A program made the position numbers and the translations under genes. From Planctomycetaceae bacterium (GTDB taxonomy: Bacteria; Planctomycetota; Planctomycetia; Planctomycetales; Planctomycetaceae), in NCBI GenBank assembly GCA_021732785.1, contig JAKFUG010000003.1, positions 62,001-126,000 of the forward strand: a DNA stretch of 64,000 bases. The letters run 5' to 3'. The notes under the pieces are model-generated. The model saw only the letters and a list, made by a program, of their open reading frames with translations, had not been told where the DNA came from and made no database searches. How positions within the stretch are numbered: position 1 is the first letter of the stretch; every line of letters starts with the position of its first letter. Below are positions 36,224 to 45,095 of this stretch, piece by piece.

Positions 36224-36267
36224 ACGCACCGACAGCGCTCATTTTCCACAGTGATAAGGATCGCCCC

Positions 36268-37518
36268 ATGCGCATGCTCGCCGTTCTGGGTTGGATGCTG
36301 GCTGTCGTTGCCCCGCTCTCCGCCGGTGATTGGCCGAATTGGCGTGGCCCCGATTTCAACGGCGTGGCTTCGGGGACGGGGTATCCTACCGAGTGGTCTA
36401 CCGACAAAAATGTGGCATGGAAAATCGAGTTGCCCGGCCGCGGGTCCTCCACACCGGTGGTGTCAGGCGATCGCCTCTTCCTCACCTGCGGCATCGACGG
36501 CAAGAACACCGTCCTCGCTTATAACCTGCTAGGCAAAGAGCTCTGGCGGGAAACCATTCATCAGGAAAAACCCGGCAAGAACAAGAAGGCTTCGGGCAGC
36601 AATTCGTCGTGTGTGACCGACGGCAAATCGGTGTTCGCCTACTTCAAGAGTGGCGATCTGGTCTGTCTCGATCTCGCGGGCAAGTCGCGTTGGCAACTGA
36701 ATCTGCAGGAAAAATTCGGCGAAGACACGCTGTGGTGGGACCTCGGGACATCGCCGGTGCTCACCAGTAAGGATTGCGTCATTGCCGTGATGCAGACCGG
36801 CGGGTCGTATGTTGTCGCGCTCGATAAAGCGACGGGCAAAGTCTCCTGGAAGGTCGACCGCAATCTCGATGCCCCGGAAGAAGCGGCCCAAAGTTACTCG
36901 ACGCCGATCGTCACGCATGAGAACGGCGAAGAGATTCTCGTGGTGCTGGGAGCCGATCATGTCACTGCGCATCACGCCAGCAACGGCGAGGAAATCTGGC
37001 GGGTGGGCGGGTTGAATCCCACGCATCACAAATACTTCCGCTCCATCGCTTCGCCTGCTTTGCTGGATGGCATCGTCATCGCCCCTTATGGCCGCGGTGA
37101 TTCCGTCACGGGAATCAAGCTCGGTGGCAAAGGAGATGTCACCGGTTCGCATATCGTCTGGAAAAAGCAGGGCAACGGCCCCGATGTTCCCACCCCGGCG
37201 GCGGCGGAGGGCAAGACCTACATTCTCGCCGATAAGGGCACGGTAACGTGTCTCGAAGTTGCCACCGGCAAGCCGTTGTGGTCGGGGCAGACCGAGAAGA
37301 GCCGCTTCGGATTCAGTTCGTCGCCGGTGCTCGCCGACGGCAAAATTTACATCACGCGCGAAGACGGCAAGACGTTCGTGCTGGCGCAGGGCGGCGAATT
37401 CAAAATCCTTGCTGAGAACGAACTCGATGGCTCACAAACCGTCGCCTCACCGGTCTTCGTCGATGGGAAAATTCTGCTGCGGACCGACACGCATCTGTAC
37501 TGCCTCGCCACCAAATAA
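36268..37518 (+). CDS. Secreted PQQ-type beta-propeller repeat protein
   Basis: 416 residues with a signal peptide (MRMLAVLGWMLAVVAPLSAG) and then DWPNWRGPDFNGVA, the typical start of the planctomycetal PQQ-like beta-propeller proteins. Repeats of the W-type blade occur throughout (VLAYNLLGKELWR, VVALDKATGKVSWKV, VTAHHASNGEEIWR, VTCLEVATGKPLWSG). There are about seven blades, which complete a propeller. No catalytic residues are evident; a scaffold or electron-transfer role is common for this fold. It is separated by 66 bases from the CocE-type hydrolase, so the two may share a transcript. Confidence 0.85.
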   Translation: MRMLAVLGWMLAVVAPLSAGDWPNWRGPDFNGVASGTGYPTEWSTDKNVAWKIELPGRGSSTPVVSGDRLFLTCGIDGKNTVLAYNLLGKELWRETIHQEKPGKNKKASGSNSSCVTDGKSVFAYFKSGDLVCLDLAGKSRWQLNLQEKFGEDTLWWDLGTSPVLTSKDCVIAVMQTGGSYVVALDKATGKVSWKVDRNLDAPEEAAQSYSTPIVTHENGEEILVVLGADHVTAHHASNGEEIWRVGGLNPTHHKYFRSIASPALLDGIVIAPYGRGDSVTGIKLGGKGDVTGSHIVWKKQGNGPDVPTPAAAEGKTYILADKGTVTCLEVATGKPLWSGQTEKSRFGFSSSPVLADGKIYITREDGKTFVLAQGGEFKILAENELDGSQTVASPVFVDGKILLRTDTHLYCLATK

Positions 37519-37584
37519 CCGCTGCAAACTGCGGGCAGCAACCGCCGTTATTTCCCTTCGACGGATACAGGAATCTCTCGGGCC

Positions 37585-39468
37585 ATGAAAAGCACGCTGT
37601 CGCGCGTATTGCAGATCGCCATTGCCGGGATGCTCGTGGCTTCAGGAGGGGATGCCCAGGAACCGACGCAGTGGGAAAGTTACATCCGGCTGCATTACAT
37701 CAAGTCGGAGCACATGGTGCCGATGCGCGACGGCGTGAAGCTCTTCACGTCGGTCTTCGTGCCGCGCGATACGACGAAGACGTATCCCATTCTGATGAAA
37801 CGGACCCCCTACAGTGTCCGGCCGTACGACGAAGACAAGTACCCGGCAAAACTCGGTCCGAGCGAACTCTTCATCAAGGCGGGGTACATCTTCGTGAATC
37901 AGGATGTCCGCGGGCGATATGCTTCCGAAGGGGAGTTCGTGCAGGTCACGCCGCACATTGCGAAGAAGACCAAGCCGACCGATGTCGACGAAAGCTCGGA
38001 CGCCTACGACACCATTGAATGGCTGCTGAAGAACATTCCGCATCACAACGGCCGCGTGGGAATGCACGGCATCTCGTACCCCGGTTTTTACGCTGCCGCG
38101 GGGATGATCGATGCCCATCCGGCATTGAAAGCGGTCTCCCCGCAGGCCCCGGTCGGGGATTGGTATTTCGACGACTTCCTGCACCACGGCTCGTTCTTCC
38201 TGGCTCATGCTTTCACGTGGCTTTCCAGTCACGATCGTGCCCGCTCGAAGCCGACCACGGAACCGGTCAAGCCGTATGTCTATCCGACTCCCGACGGTTA
38301 CAAAATGTTCCTCGAAGCCGGTTCGGTGGAGAACATCGACAAGCTGTACTTGAAAGGGGAAATTCCGTTCTGGAAGGAGATGATGCAGCATCCCAACCGC
38401 GACGAATTCTGGCAGAAACGCTCGCTGATTCCGTACCTCAAGAACGTCGCCCCCGCCGTGATGACGGTGACGGGGTGGTATGACGCGGAGGATCTCTACG
38501 GTTCGTTCAAAACGTACCAATCGATCGAGAAGCAGAATCCCAAGGTCAATAACGTGCTGGTGGTGGGCCCATGGCATCACGGTGGCTGGGCTTCGGTCGA
38601 AGGCGACAAACTCGGCCGCGTGCCGTTCGGATCAAAAACGGGCGAATTCTATCGTGCGGAAATCGAGCTGCCGTTCTTCGAGAAGTACCTCAAAGACAAA
38701 GACCTGCCCGCACCGGCGGAAGCGACCGTCTTTGAAACGGGTTCCAACGCATGGCGAACTTTCGATCATTGGCCGCCCAAGTCGACCGAGATGAAGTCCC
38801 TGTTTCTCCACGACGACGGCAAACTCGACTTCCAGGCTCCCGCCAAAGACACGACCGATGCCGCCTTCGATGAATTCGTCAGCGATCCCAACAAGCCGGT
38901 GCCGTTTGTGGAAACGATCTCACCAAAAATGGTGATCGAATACATGGTCGACGACCAGCGCTTTGCTTCGCGACGGCCGGACGTGCTGACCTATCAGACC
39001 GAACCGTTCACGGAAGACACGGTCGTTGCCGGGGCGTTGGAAGCCGACTTATGGGTCTCGACGACCGGCACCGATGCCGACTGGATCGTGAAGCTGATCG
39101 ATGTCCGGCCGGATGCACCCGAGGCAACGCCGCTCGCCGGTTATCAGATGCTGGTCCGCAGCGAAGTCTTCCGCGGCCGGTTCCGCAACGATTACGCCAA
39201 GCCCGAAGCCTTCCAGCCGGGCGAACCGACGCGTGTGCGGTTTGAGTTGCTCGACGTGCTGCATCGCTTCCAGAAGGGACATCGGTTAATGGTGCAGATT
39301 CAAAGCACCTGGTTCCCGCTGGCCGACCGCAATCCGCAGACGTATGTCGATAACATCTACTTTGCGAAGCCCGAAGATTTCCGCAAGGCCACTCACCGCG
39401 TCTACCGTTCCGCGGCCCATCCCACGAGCCTGAAATTGGGATTTCTGCCGGTGAAGCCGTCGCGCTGA
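37585..39468 (+). CDS. CocE/NonD-family serine hydrolase (peptidase S15-like)
   Basis: 627 residues with a signal peptide (MKSTLSRVLQIAIAGMLVAS). The alpha/beta hydrolase core contains the nucleophile Ser164 in GISYPGF, Asp in VTGWYDAED and His in GPWHHGG, the triad of the X-Pro dipeptidyl-peptidase/cocaine esterase family. The C-terminal part is the jelly-roll domain (VAGALEADLWVSTTGTDADW). Members hydrolyse amides or esters of amino acids; the substrate here is unknown. The protein looks full length. Confidence 0.9.
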   Translation: MKSTLSRVLQIAIAGMLVASGGDAQEPTQWESYIRLHYIKSEHMVPMRDGVKLFTSVFVPRDTTKTYPILMKRTPYSVRPYDEDKYPAKLGPSELFIKAGYIFVNQDVRGRYASEGEFVQVTPHIAKKTKPTDVDESSDAYDTIEWLLKNIPHHNGRVGMHGISYPGFYAAAGMIDAHPALKAVSPQAPVGDWYFDDFLHHGSFFLAHAFTWLSSHDRARSKPTTEPVKPYVYPTPDGYKMFLEAGSVENIDKLYLKGEIPFWKEMMQHPNRDEFWQKRSLIPYLKNVAPAVMTVTGWYDAEDLYGSFKTYQSIEKQNPKVNNVLVVGPWHHGGWASVEGDKLGRVPFGSKTGEFYRAEIELPFFEKYLKDKDLPAPAEATVFETGSNAWRTFDHWPPKSTEMKSLFLHDDGKLDFQAPAKDTTDAAFDEFVSDPNKPVPFVETISPKMVIEYMVDDQRFASRRPDVLTYQTEPFTEDTVVAGALEADLWVSTTGTDADWIVKLIDVRPDAPEATPLAGYQMLVRSEVFRGRFRNDYAKPEAFQPGEPTRVRFELLDVLHRFQKGHRLMVQIQSTWFPLADRNPQTYVDNIYFAKPEDFRKATHRVYRSAAHPTSLKLGFLPVKPSR

Positions 39469-39483
39469 TGATCCTCGCCTGAC

Positions 39484-39909
39484 TTATGGTGCGATGTCGG
39501 TGACATCCGTCAACGGGATTTGTTGGTTGTTCACGTTCAGGAATGCCTTGCCGCTGTCGACGACGACGCTATCGACCACTCCCTGGACCGTCGTCTGATT
39601 GGTGCCGGTGACGGCGGTGATGGTCTTGCCGATGAAGGACGTGGCGCTGCTGAGCTGTTGCCCCAGCGTCAATCCTTTCAGCGAATCCTCCAGTTCCAGG
39701 TTTGCCTGCAACGCGCGCAACTGCGAAATCTGGTTCAGCAATTGATCGCTGTCCAGGGGATTCGACGGATCCTGATTCTGCAGTTGCGTGATCAGCAGTT
39801 TCAGGAAGTCTTGCGATGACAGGCCGTTGAAGCCCGTCTTGCTTTTGTCGACCACCTTGATCTGCGTTTGTGCAGCAAGTTGTGCATTGATTTCCGAAGT
39901 GGAGGCCAT
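39484..39909 (-). CDS. flgD: Flagellar hook-capping protein FlgD (short)
   Basis: 141 residues from ATG 39909. The N-terminal FlgD scaffold is clear: LSSQDFLKLLITQLQNQDPSNPLDSDQLLNQ, the conserved MLVAQL-like helix being LLITQL. FIGKTITAVTG and the closing NNQQIPLTDVTDIA correspond to the start and end of the usual Ig/tudor-like hook-cap domains, so that middle part is largely missing. FlgD caps the growing hook. It is the last gene of the leftward flagellar block, 33 bases after fliK. Confidence 0.85.
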   Translation of the reverse strand: MASTSEINAQLAAQTQIKVVDKSKTGFNGLSSQDFLKLLITQLQNQDPSNPLDSDQLLNQISQLRALQANLELEDSLKGLTLGQQLSSATSFIGKTITAVTGTNQTTVQGVVDSVVVDSGKAFLNVNNQQIPLTDVTDIAP

Positions 39910-39941
39910 GGCGTGTTCGTCCTTGAACAGCGTCCGTGTGG

Positions 39942-42254
39942 TCACACACGAACATTGAGCTCTTGAAGTTGCAGAGGTCGCGTTGCCGCCGTCGGTTCAA
40001 CGGCGGCGGTCTCGCGCGGGGGTTTCAGCGTGATGGGTTGCGGTGGCGGACGTCGCGGTGGGGCATCTTGCGGTTCATAGCCGGAGTGCCCCGGCGTCTC
40101 CGACGACAGCCAGCCATTCGCGGAGGCTTCGGTCGAGATGGCTTCCACACGGGCCGGTCGATCACCCGCCCGATTTTCTACAGGAACAATGTCGATGCGA
40201 TCGATGACCGCACCGCGAGCCGACAGCGCTTCGTGCAGTTGCGGCAGGTGGTCCGTCAGCATCTGCTGTGCGAGCGCGGAGTGCGTCTCGACCCGAGCCG
40301 ACATGACCCCCTCGTGCATGCTCACGCCGACAACAATTGGCCCGAATTGCGGCGGTGTGATGCGAATCGAAAGATGCTGCCCCGACTCGTGGGCCAATCC
40401 GATGGCATCACCCAGGCGCTGCACCACCTGCTGTGCTTCGTGAATTGGTACCGGGTCGCCGAAATCGAGGGCTGGTGCCGTCAACGCGATCGATTCGCGC
40501 GGCCGCACGGATGTTGGCGCAACGACCTCCGTCGGCAAATCCTCTTTGGCCTTCGTGGACTCTTTCACCGCCACCTTCGTTGGAACACGTTCCACCACTT
40601 CCGTCGAGGTCGTCTTCTGCACGACGGTTGTCACTTCCGCTTTTTTCAACACGGCTTGCGGAAGTGACGCCGCGGGCTTAACCGGATCGGCAGGAATCAC
40701 GATTGCATCGGCACCCGCTTTCGCAACGGGTTGAGGCACGGGATTGGCTGTCACCGCAGGGCCGACCGATTCCGTGGCGGTCGGCCTGGCAACCGTCGGG
40801 ACTACGGGTGTGGCGCTCGTTGATGGCTCTACCGCTGTCGTGATTGGAATCGGCACCGGTGGGGCGACCGCTGGCAAAGCGACAGCGAGGGATGTGATCA
40901 GATCGGAAGTGACAGCGCCCTGGATGCCGTCCTCTGTTGCGGGCCGTTTCGCAGACGGTGGCTTCGCGGACGCCGATTTCGTGGGCACAGACTTTGATGT
41001 CACGCTGGGGACAGGACTTGCGGCAGCACTGCTCGCCACCGGCAAGAGTTCGGTCGATGGCGTTGGAATCACGGGCTCCAAAGCGGCAGCCAATGGGTTG
41101 GATGGCGTCAACGATCGGCGCGTCGCACTCACATCACCCGCGCTCGATCGCGCTGGCACGACGGGAACAGGCTGCGTTGCGTTGGCCACCACCGCCGTGG
41201 ATAAATTCGTCGGCTGCGGACTCGGATCTTCCTTCGTCGTCACGACCGGAACTGCGGGTTCCAAAGCCGGTGTGCCTTCTGGTTGAAGGGACGGATTCGC
41301 GACAACAGCCGGAACGACAGGGAACGTCGTCGCAAGTGGACGGACAGCGGGCGCATCGGCAACGGGGACGCTGGCAACAGGCACATTGACCGCGGTCGGA
41401 CTCGCAATCGGTGCCACGGGTTGCTGAGCGGCGGGCACGATCGATGCGCTTGCCGATCCAACCGTCTTGATGCTGACCGATTCAATGGATCGCAACGCCG
41501 GTTCTTCCACGCGGGGGGGCGCTGCAGCAATTGTGGAAACGACAGGCAACGGTTGGGGAATCGTGAACGTAATGAAAGAAGGGGTACTCGTCGGTCGCGG
41601 CGCATCGTCGTCATCGGCCGCGATCGACGGAGTGGAATCCGGCGGGGCGATTTGCGGAGCGACTTTGTTCGAAATCGGCGAGACAGGGGTGGTGAATGTT
41701 GTGACCACGAACGATGTTGTTGCCGGTGTAAAAGTGGCCTCGACCGGCGCGGCTGGTTCCGTTGTCAGGCTGCGGCGCGGCGATGGGTCAATGGTCAATC
41801 CCGCGGAGAGTCCAGTGGGAATGACGCGGCGATTCACGGCCGCCGTGGTGACCGTCGCCGCAATCGGAGGCGGGACCACTTCGCTGCGTCCCGGGGAATC
41901 AGACGGGGTGATATCCGTGAGCGCTACCAAGGTTGCGGGAATTGGCGCGGGAGTCACCTCCGTTGCCGGCGGCAAACTGGGAACGCGATGCTGCCGGTAC
42001 GCCGTCAACGCCGTTGCCGGGTCGAAGGGCAGGGCGATCGGGGCTTCCGTTGCAGGAACCGGTTGGGGTTCGCTTGCCGCGACGGTGAACGTCGCCGTGG
42101 CCAGGGGGGCAGGCGTGACGGCTGGAACCAGGGACAATGCCTGGGCGAAATCACCGGGGACGGACGCAATGGCGGCGGGATCGAGCGGCGCGGGATTCAC
42201 CGGCGCGAGCACCGGGAAGAAATCGAGTCGCGGCGAGCGATCCAGCACGTCCAT
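39942..42254 (-). CDS. fliK: Flagellar hook-length control protein FliK
   Basis: 770 residues. The first 580 are a Pro/Ala/Val/Thr-rich low-complexity region that probably acts as the molecular ruler. The C-terminal domain (about residues 610-700) has the FliK pattern: LSIRITPPQFGPIVVGVSMH, then SARVETHSALAQQML and HLPQLHEALSARGAVIDRID. FliK tells the export apparatus to switch from hook to filament when the hook is complete. The long linker would suggest a long ruler, consistent with the length variability of this gene. Nine bases separate it from the MotE-like gene. Confidence 0.85.
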   Translation of the reverse strand: MDVLDRSPRLDFFPVLAPVNPAPLDPAAIASVPGDFAQALSLVPAVTPAPLATATFTVAASEPQPVPATEAPIALPFDPATALTAYRQHRVPSLPPATEVTPAPIPATLVALTDITPSDSPGRSEVVPPPIAATVTTAAVNRRVIPTGLSAGLTIDPSPRRSLTTEPAAPVEATFTPATTSFVVTTFTTPVSPISNKVAPQIAPPDSTPSIAADDDDAPRPTSTPSFITFTIPQPLPVVSTIAAAPPRVEEPALRSIESVSIKTVGSASASIVPAAQQPVAPIASPTAVNVPVASVPVADAPAVRPLATTFPVVPAVVANPSLQPEGTPALEPAVPVVTTKEDPSPQPTNLSTAVVANATQPVPVVPARSSAGDVSATRRSLTPSNPLAAALEPVIPTPSTELLPVASSAAASPVPSVTSKSVPTKSASAKPPSAKRPATEDGIQGAVTSDLITSLAVALPAVAPPVPIPITTAVEPSTSATPVVPTVARPTATESVGPAVTANPVPQPVAKAGADAIVIPADPVKPAASLPQAVLKKAEVTTVVQKTTSTEVVERVPTKVAVKESTKAKEDLPTEVVAPTSVRPRESIALTAPALDFGDPVPIHEAQQVVQRLGDAIGLAHESGQHLSIRITPPQFGPIVVGVSMHEGVMSARVETHSALAQQMLTDHLPQLHEALSARGAVIDRIDIVPVENRAGDRPARVEAISTEASANGWLSSETPGHSGYEPQDAPPRRPPPQPITLKPPRETAAVEPTAATRPLQLQELNVRV

Positions 42255-42263
42255 GTGGCGTCC

Positions 42264-42947
42264 TCAGCCGCCACGACGTCCCGTCGGAGCAGCACTCTCA
42301 TCAATTCGCGACTGCGTGGCGTTCAGCAGCGGCACCGCGGGGTCGCCGTGATACAGCGCTTCAAAAATCTTCTGACCCCGTTCGGCCGCTTTGTCGTCTC
42401 GCTGAAAGGCCCCCAACAACCGGGCAATCGATTTCTCGGGCAACCCGCGCATCAACTCCACGTCTTCGTCCAGCGTCAGTCCCATCAACCGCTGCACGGC
42501 TTCTTCCGGGGGAGAAGCCAGCAGAATCGACCGCGACTGTTCGGTGGCGTCGCTGGCTGCTTTTTCTGCCTGACTGTTAAGGTCCTTGCGAAACGACTTC
42601 TTCAATTCATCGAACGCTTGCCGTTCGGAAATCAACTGATTCGCTAAATCCGTGGTGAGCCGTTTGAGTAATTGCAGCTCGTTTTCGCGGGCATCCAGAT
42701 CGAGAACCCGTTTCACGCGCGCGTCACGAATTTCCTGAGCCGAGATCGAGGGTGCTGTCGCGGTTTCTGCCGCTGTCTCTGTCTCCGCCGTGGCTTTTGC
42801 CACCGCGGGACTCAAGGCGCGACGAATTTCCCTCATGGTATTGCGATCCAGCGCCCCGCGCGACCACAGCAATGCTCCCGCCAGCAATTCCGCCATGACG
42901 ACGACGGCACTGACCACACCAATAAGCACCATCAACAACCGGACCAT
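42264..42947 (-). CDS. MotE-like flagellar protein
   Basis: 227 residues from ATG 42947 (MVRLLMVLIGVVSAVVVMAE), an N-terminal membrane anchor. A long coiled coil (about residues 60-150, LDARENELQLLKRLTTDLAN) leads to a compact C-terminal region with LASPPEEAVQRLMGLTLDED and LLGAFQRDDKAAERGQKIF, resembling the MgtE-N-like domain of MotE, the MotC chaperone. Position between fliJ and fliK matches MotE in other bacteria. Confidence is moderate because motE is not distinguished by a single motif. Confidence 0.6.
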   Translation of the reverse strand: MVRLLMVLIGVVSAVVVMAELLAGALLWSRGALDRNTMREIRRALSPAVAKATAETETAAETATAPSISAQEIRDARVKRVLDLDARENELQLLKRLTTDLANQLISERQAFDELKKSFRKDLNSQAEKAASDATEQSRSILLASPPEEAVQRLMGLTLDEDVELMRGLPEKSIARLLGAFQRDDKAAERGQKIFEALYHGDPAVPLLNATQSRIDESAAPTGRRGG

Positions 42948-43013
42948 CCTCAGTCTCCTATCTTCACTCCGATTGCCCCTCGGCTCTTGCCCCATGGTGA
43001 CGGGAGCCGTTTT

Positions 43014-43505
43014 TTACTCATCCGGCAAAAACTCGAAGGATTCCGCGCGCGGCTGCCACACCGCTTTCGCGAGCTTCCCGGCTTGCCACGCATCTTCACG
43101 TTCTTTTTCTTGCCGCAATTCATCCTGTGCAGTGAACTCGGCGTGCTGATGATCCCGCAGTTGTTCGAGGACTTTGACGCTTTGGTCCGCCTGAATGAGT
43201 TGCTGCCGGACTTGGGCAATGCGCTGACCGAGAATCTGCCGGACCTGCGCGACGCGCTCGGCTTCCACGGTCAATTGCCCCGCGTGATAACGTCGAGCCG
43301 ACGCCCGATCGACGTTCAACGTCGGGGTCTGCTGCAAGGCTCGCATTTCGTTCAACGTCGTGGTTCGCTCATCGAGAAAGCCCTGGCGCTGCACGCTCAG
43401 TTCCTGGTCTTTGGTCAACAACCGCGCAAGTTCCTGCCGCACCTGATCGCGACGGCTCTCGCGATAGTTCAGCAGCGACCGTAAGCGGAAATGAAACTGC
43501 GGCAT
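43014..43505 (-). CDS. fliJ: Flagellar export chaperone FliJ
   Basis: 163 residues, almost entirely coiled coil, with the FliJ-type start MPQFHFRLRSLLNYRESRRD and long Gln/Arg-rich heptads. FliJ docks under the FliI hexamer and helps unlock the export gate. The gene lies between fliI and the MotE-like gene, the standard order. The C-terminal 25 residues are less helical. Confidence 0.85.
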   Translation of the reverse strand: MPQFHFRLRSLLNYRESRRDQVRQELARLLTKDQELSVQRQGFLDERTTTLNEMRALQQTPTLNVDRASARRYHAGQLTVEAERVAQVRQILGQRIAQVRQQLIQADQSVKVLEQLRDHQHAEFTAQDELRQEKEREDAWQAGKLAKAVWQPRAESFEFLPDE

Positions 43506-43662
43506 GGCTTCCCGATGGATGCGCTGTCAGAACCTGTTTTCAAAATCCCAGAGCGGAGAGCAGAAAGCGAAAGGCGGAAAGCCGGTCACCGGAAAAAGTG
43601 CCTTTTCTGGCTTTTCGCCTTCAGCCTTCCGCAGTCACTCGGACGAATTTGAAAACGCTTTC

Positions 43663-45000
43663 TTAAGCGGCCTCGTTGTTGATTCGCTTGGAAAGACCTT
43701 CTCGCATGACGGCCAGACGGACTAAGGCTTCCTTCGCCCCGTCGAGCGAGACTTTCTCTTCCACTCGTTGTTGCAGATAACTCTGAATCGGCTTGCGCAT
43801 GTGGATCGCCGCGTCGGTGTCGGGATTGGAACCTTGTCCATACGCGCCGATGTTGATCAGGTCTTCCGATTGCTGATAGGCGGCCATCAATTGGCGCACT
43901 GATTGAGCGGCCTTGCGATGGTCTTCCTTCGCAAGTTCAGACATCAATCGCGAGATGCTGGCCAGCACATCAATCGCCGGGAAATGCCCCTGTTGGGCGA
44001 GCTTTCGCGACAGCACAAAGTGACCATCGAGAATTCCGCGGACGGCATCGGCAATTGGTTCATTCGTGTCGTCGCCTTCGACCAGCACGGTGTAAAAGCC
44101 GGTGATGCTCCCTTTTTCCGTGCGGCCGCTGCGCTCCAGCAATCGCGGCAGCAGCGCGAAGACGCTCGGCGGATAACCGCGCGTGGCGGGCGGTTCTCCT
44201 GCGGCGAGACCGATCTCCCGTTGAGCCAGCGCAAACCGTGTGACGCTGTCCATCATCAGCAACACATCGCGGCCCTGGTCACGGAAATACTCCGCGACCG
44301 ATGTTCCGAGATATGCCGCACGGAGTCGTAACAACGCGGGGTCATCCCCGGTGGCGACAATCACCACACTGCGGGCCAGGCCTTCGGAGCCGAGATCTTT
44401 TTCGATGAATTCGCGGACTTCACGGCCGCGTTCGCCGATGAGCACCACGACGTTGATGTCAGCCGTCGTCGAACGGGCGATCTGACCGAGCAACGTGCTT
44501 TTGCCGACGCCGCTGCCCGCGAAGATGCCGAGACGTTGGCCGCGACCGCACGTCAACAGGCCATCGATGGCACGCACGCCGGTCCCCAACGGAGCACTGA
44601 TCCGGGGACGCGATAATGGCGGAATCGGCGAGGGATGCAGACTCACCCGATGCGGTAACACCGCCGGGGATTTGTCGTCGATGAATCGCCCGCGGGCATT
44701 CAACACGCGGCCGAGCAGTGCATCGCCGACGCGCGCCCCGGGGGTCGATTGCAACAGATGACAGCGCGTCCCGCGGCGAATCCCCGCGAGATCACCGTAC
44801 GCCAGCAGCAAGGTTTCCTGATCATGGAAACCCACGACTTCGGCATCGATTGGACCACCGTGATCGCGTTCCAGCCGCGCGACCGCCCCGAGGGGAGCCG
44901 GAAACCCCGCGACCGCCGCCGTGAGTCCCACGATGCGCGTAACGCTCCCCGTGAGCCCGAACGGGAGAATGCGATCGATTTCATCGGTGACGGCAAGCAT
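43663..45000 (-). CDS. fliI: Flagellum-specific ATPase FliI
   Basis: 445 residues from ATG 45000 (MLAVTDEIDRILPFGLTGSV). Walker A is GSGVGKST at 162-169, followed by the conserved IGERGREVREF, the Walker B LLMMDSVTRFA, and the export-ATPase block GEPPATRGYPPSVFALLPRL. FliI powers substrate delivery to the flagellar export gate. The longer frame to 45081 crosses the repetitive spacer and is rejected. It starts the flagellar block after lptD. Confidence 0.95.
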   Translation of the reverse strand: MLAVTDEIDRILPFGLTGSVTRIVGLTAAVAGFPAPLGAVARLERDHGGPIDAEVVGFHDQETLLLAYGDLAGIRRGTRCHLLQSTPGARVGDALLGRVLNARGRFIDDKSPAVLPHRVSLHPSPIPPLSRPRISAPLGTGVRAIDGLLTCGRGQRLGIFAGSGVGKSTLLGQIARSTTADINVVVLIGERGREVREFIEKDLGSEGLARSVVIVATGDDPALLRLRAAYLGTSVAEYFRDQGRDVLLMMDSVTRFALAQREIGLAAGEPPATRGYPPSVFALLPRLLERSGRTEKGSITGFYTVLVEGDDTNEPIADAVRGILDGHFVLSRKLAQQGHFPAIDVLASISRLMSELAKEDHRKAAQSVRQLMAAYQQSEDLINIGAYGQGSNPDTDAAIHMRKPIQSYLQQRVEEKVSLDGAKEALVRLAVMREGLSKRINNEAA

Positions 45001-45012
45001 GGTATGGAAGGG

Positions 45013-45095
45013 TGATAGGTGACAGGTGGTCGGTGGTCGGCAGATTGTGAGGTGGGTGACATTCTTCCTGTCACCGGCCACCCATCACCTGCCAC
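45013..45095. repeat. GT/GG-rich imperfect inverted repeat between lptD and fliI
   Basis: AGGTGACAGGTGGTCGGTGG near the left end pairs imperfectly with CCGGCCACCCATCACCTGCC at the right. The same motif CGGTGGTCGGCAG occurs at 15350-15362. It may be a transcription brake between the two genes or a degenerate repeat. Confidence 0.5.

Noticed and set aside
45001-45081. Longer fliI start
   Set aside because: The 27 extra codons cross a repeat-rich spacer and do not match FliI N-termini; ATG 45000 begins the usual sequence.
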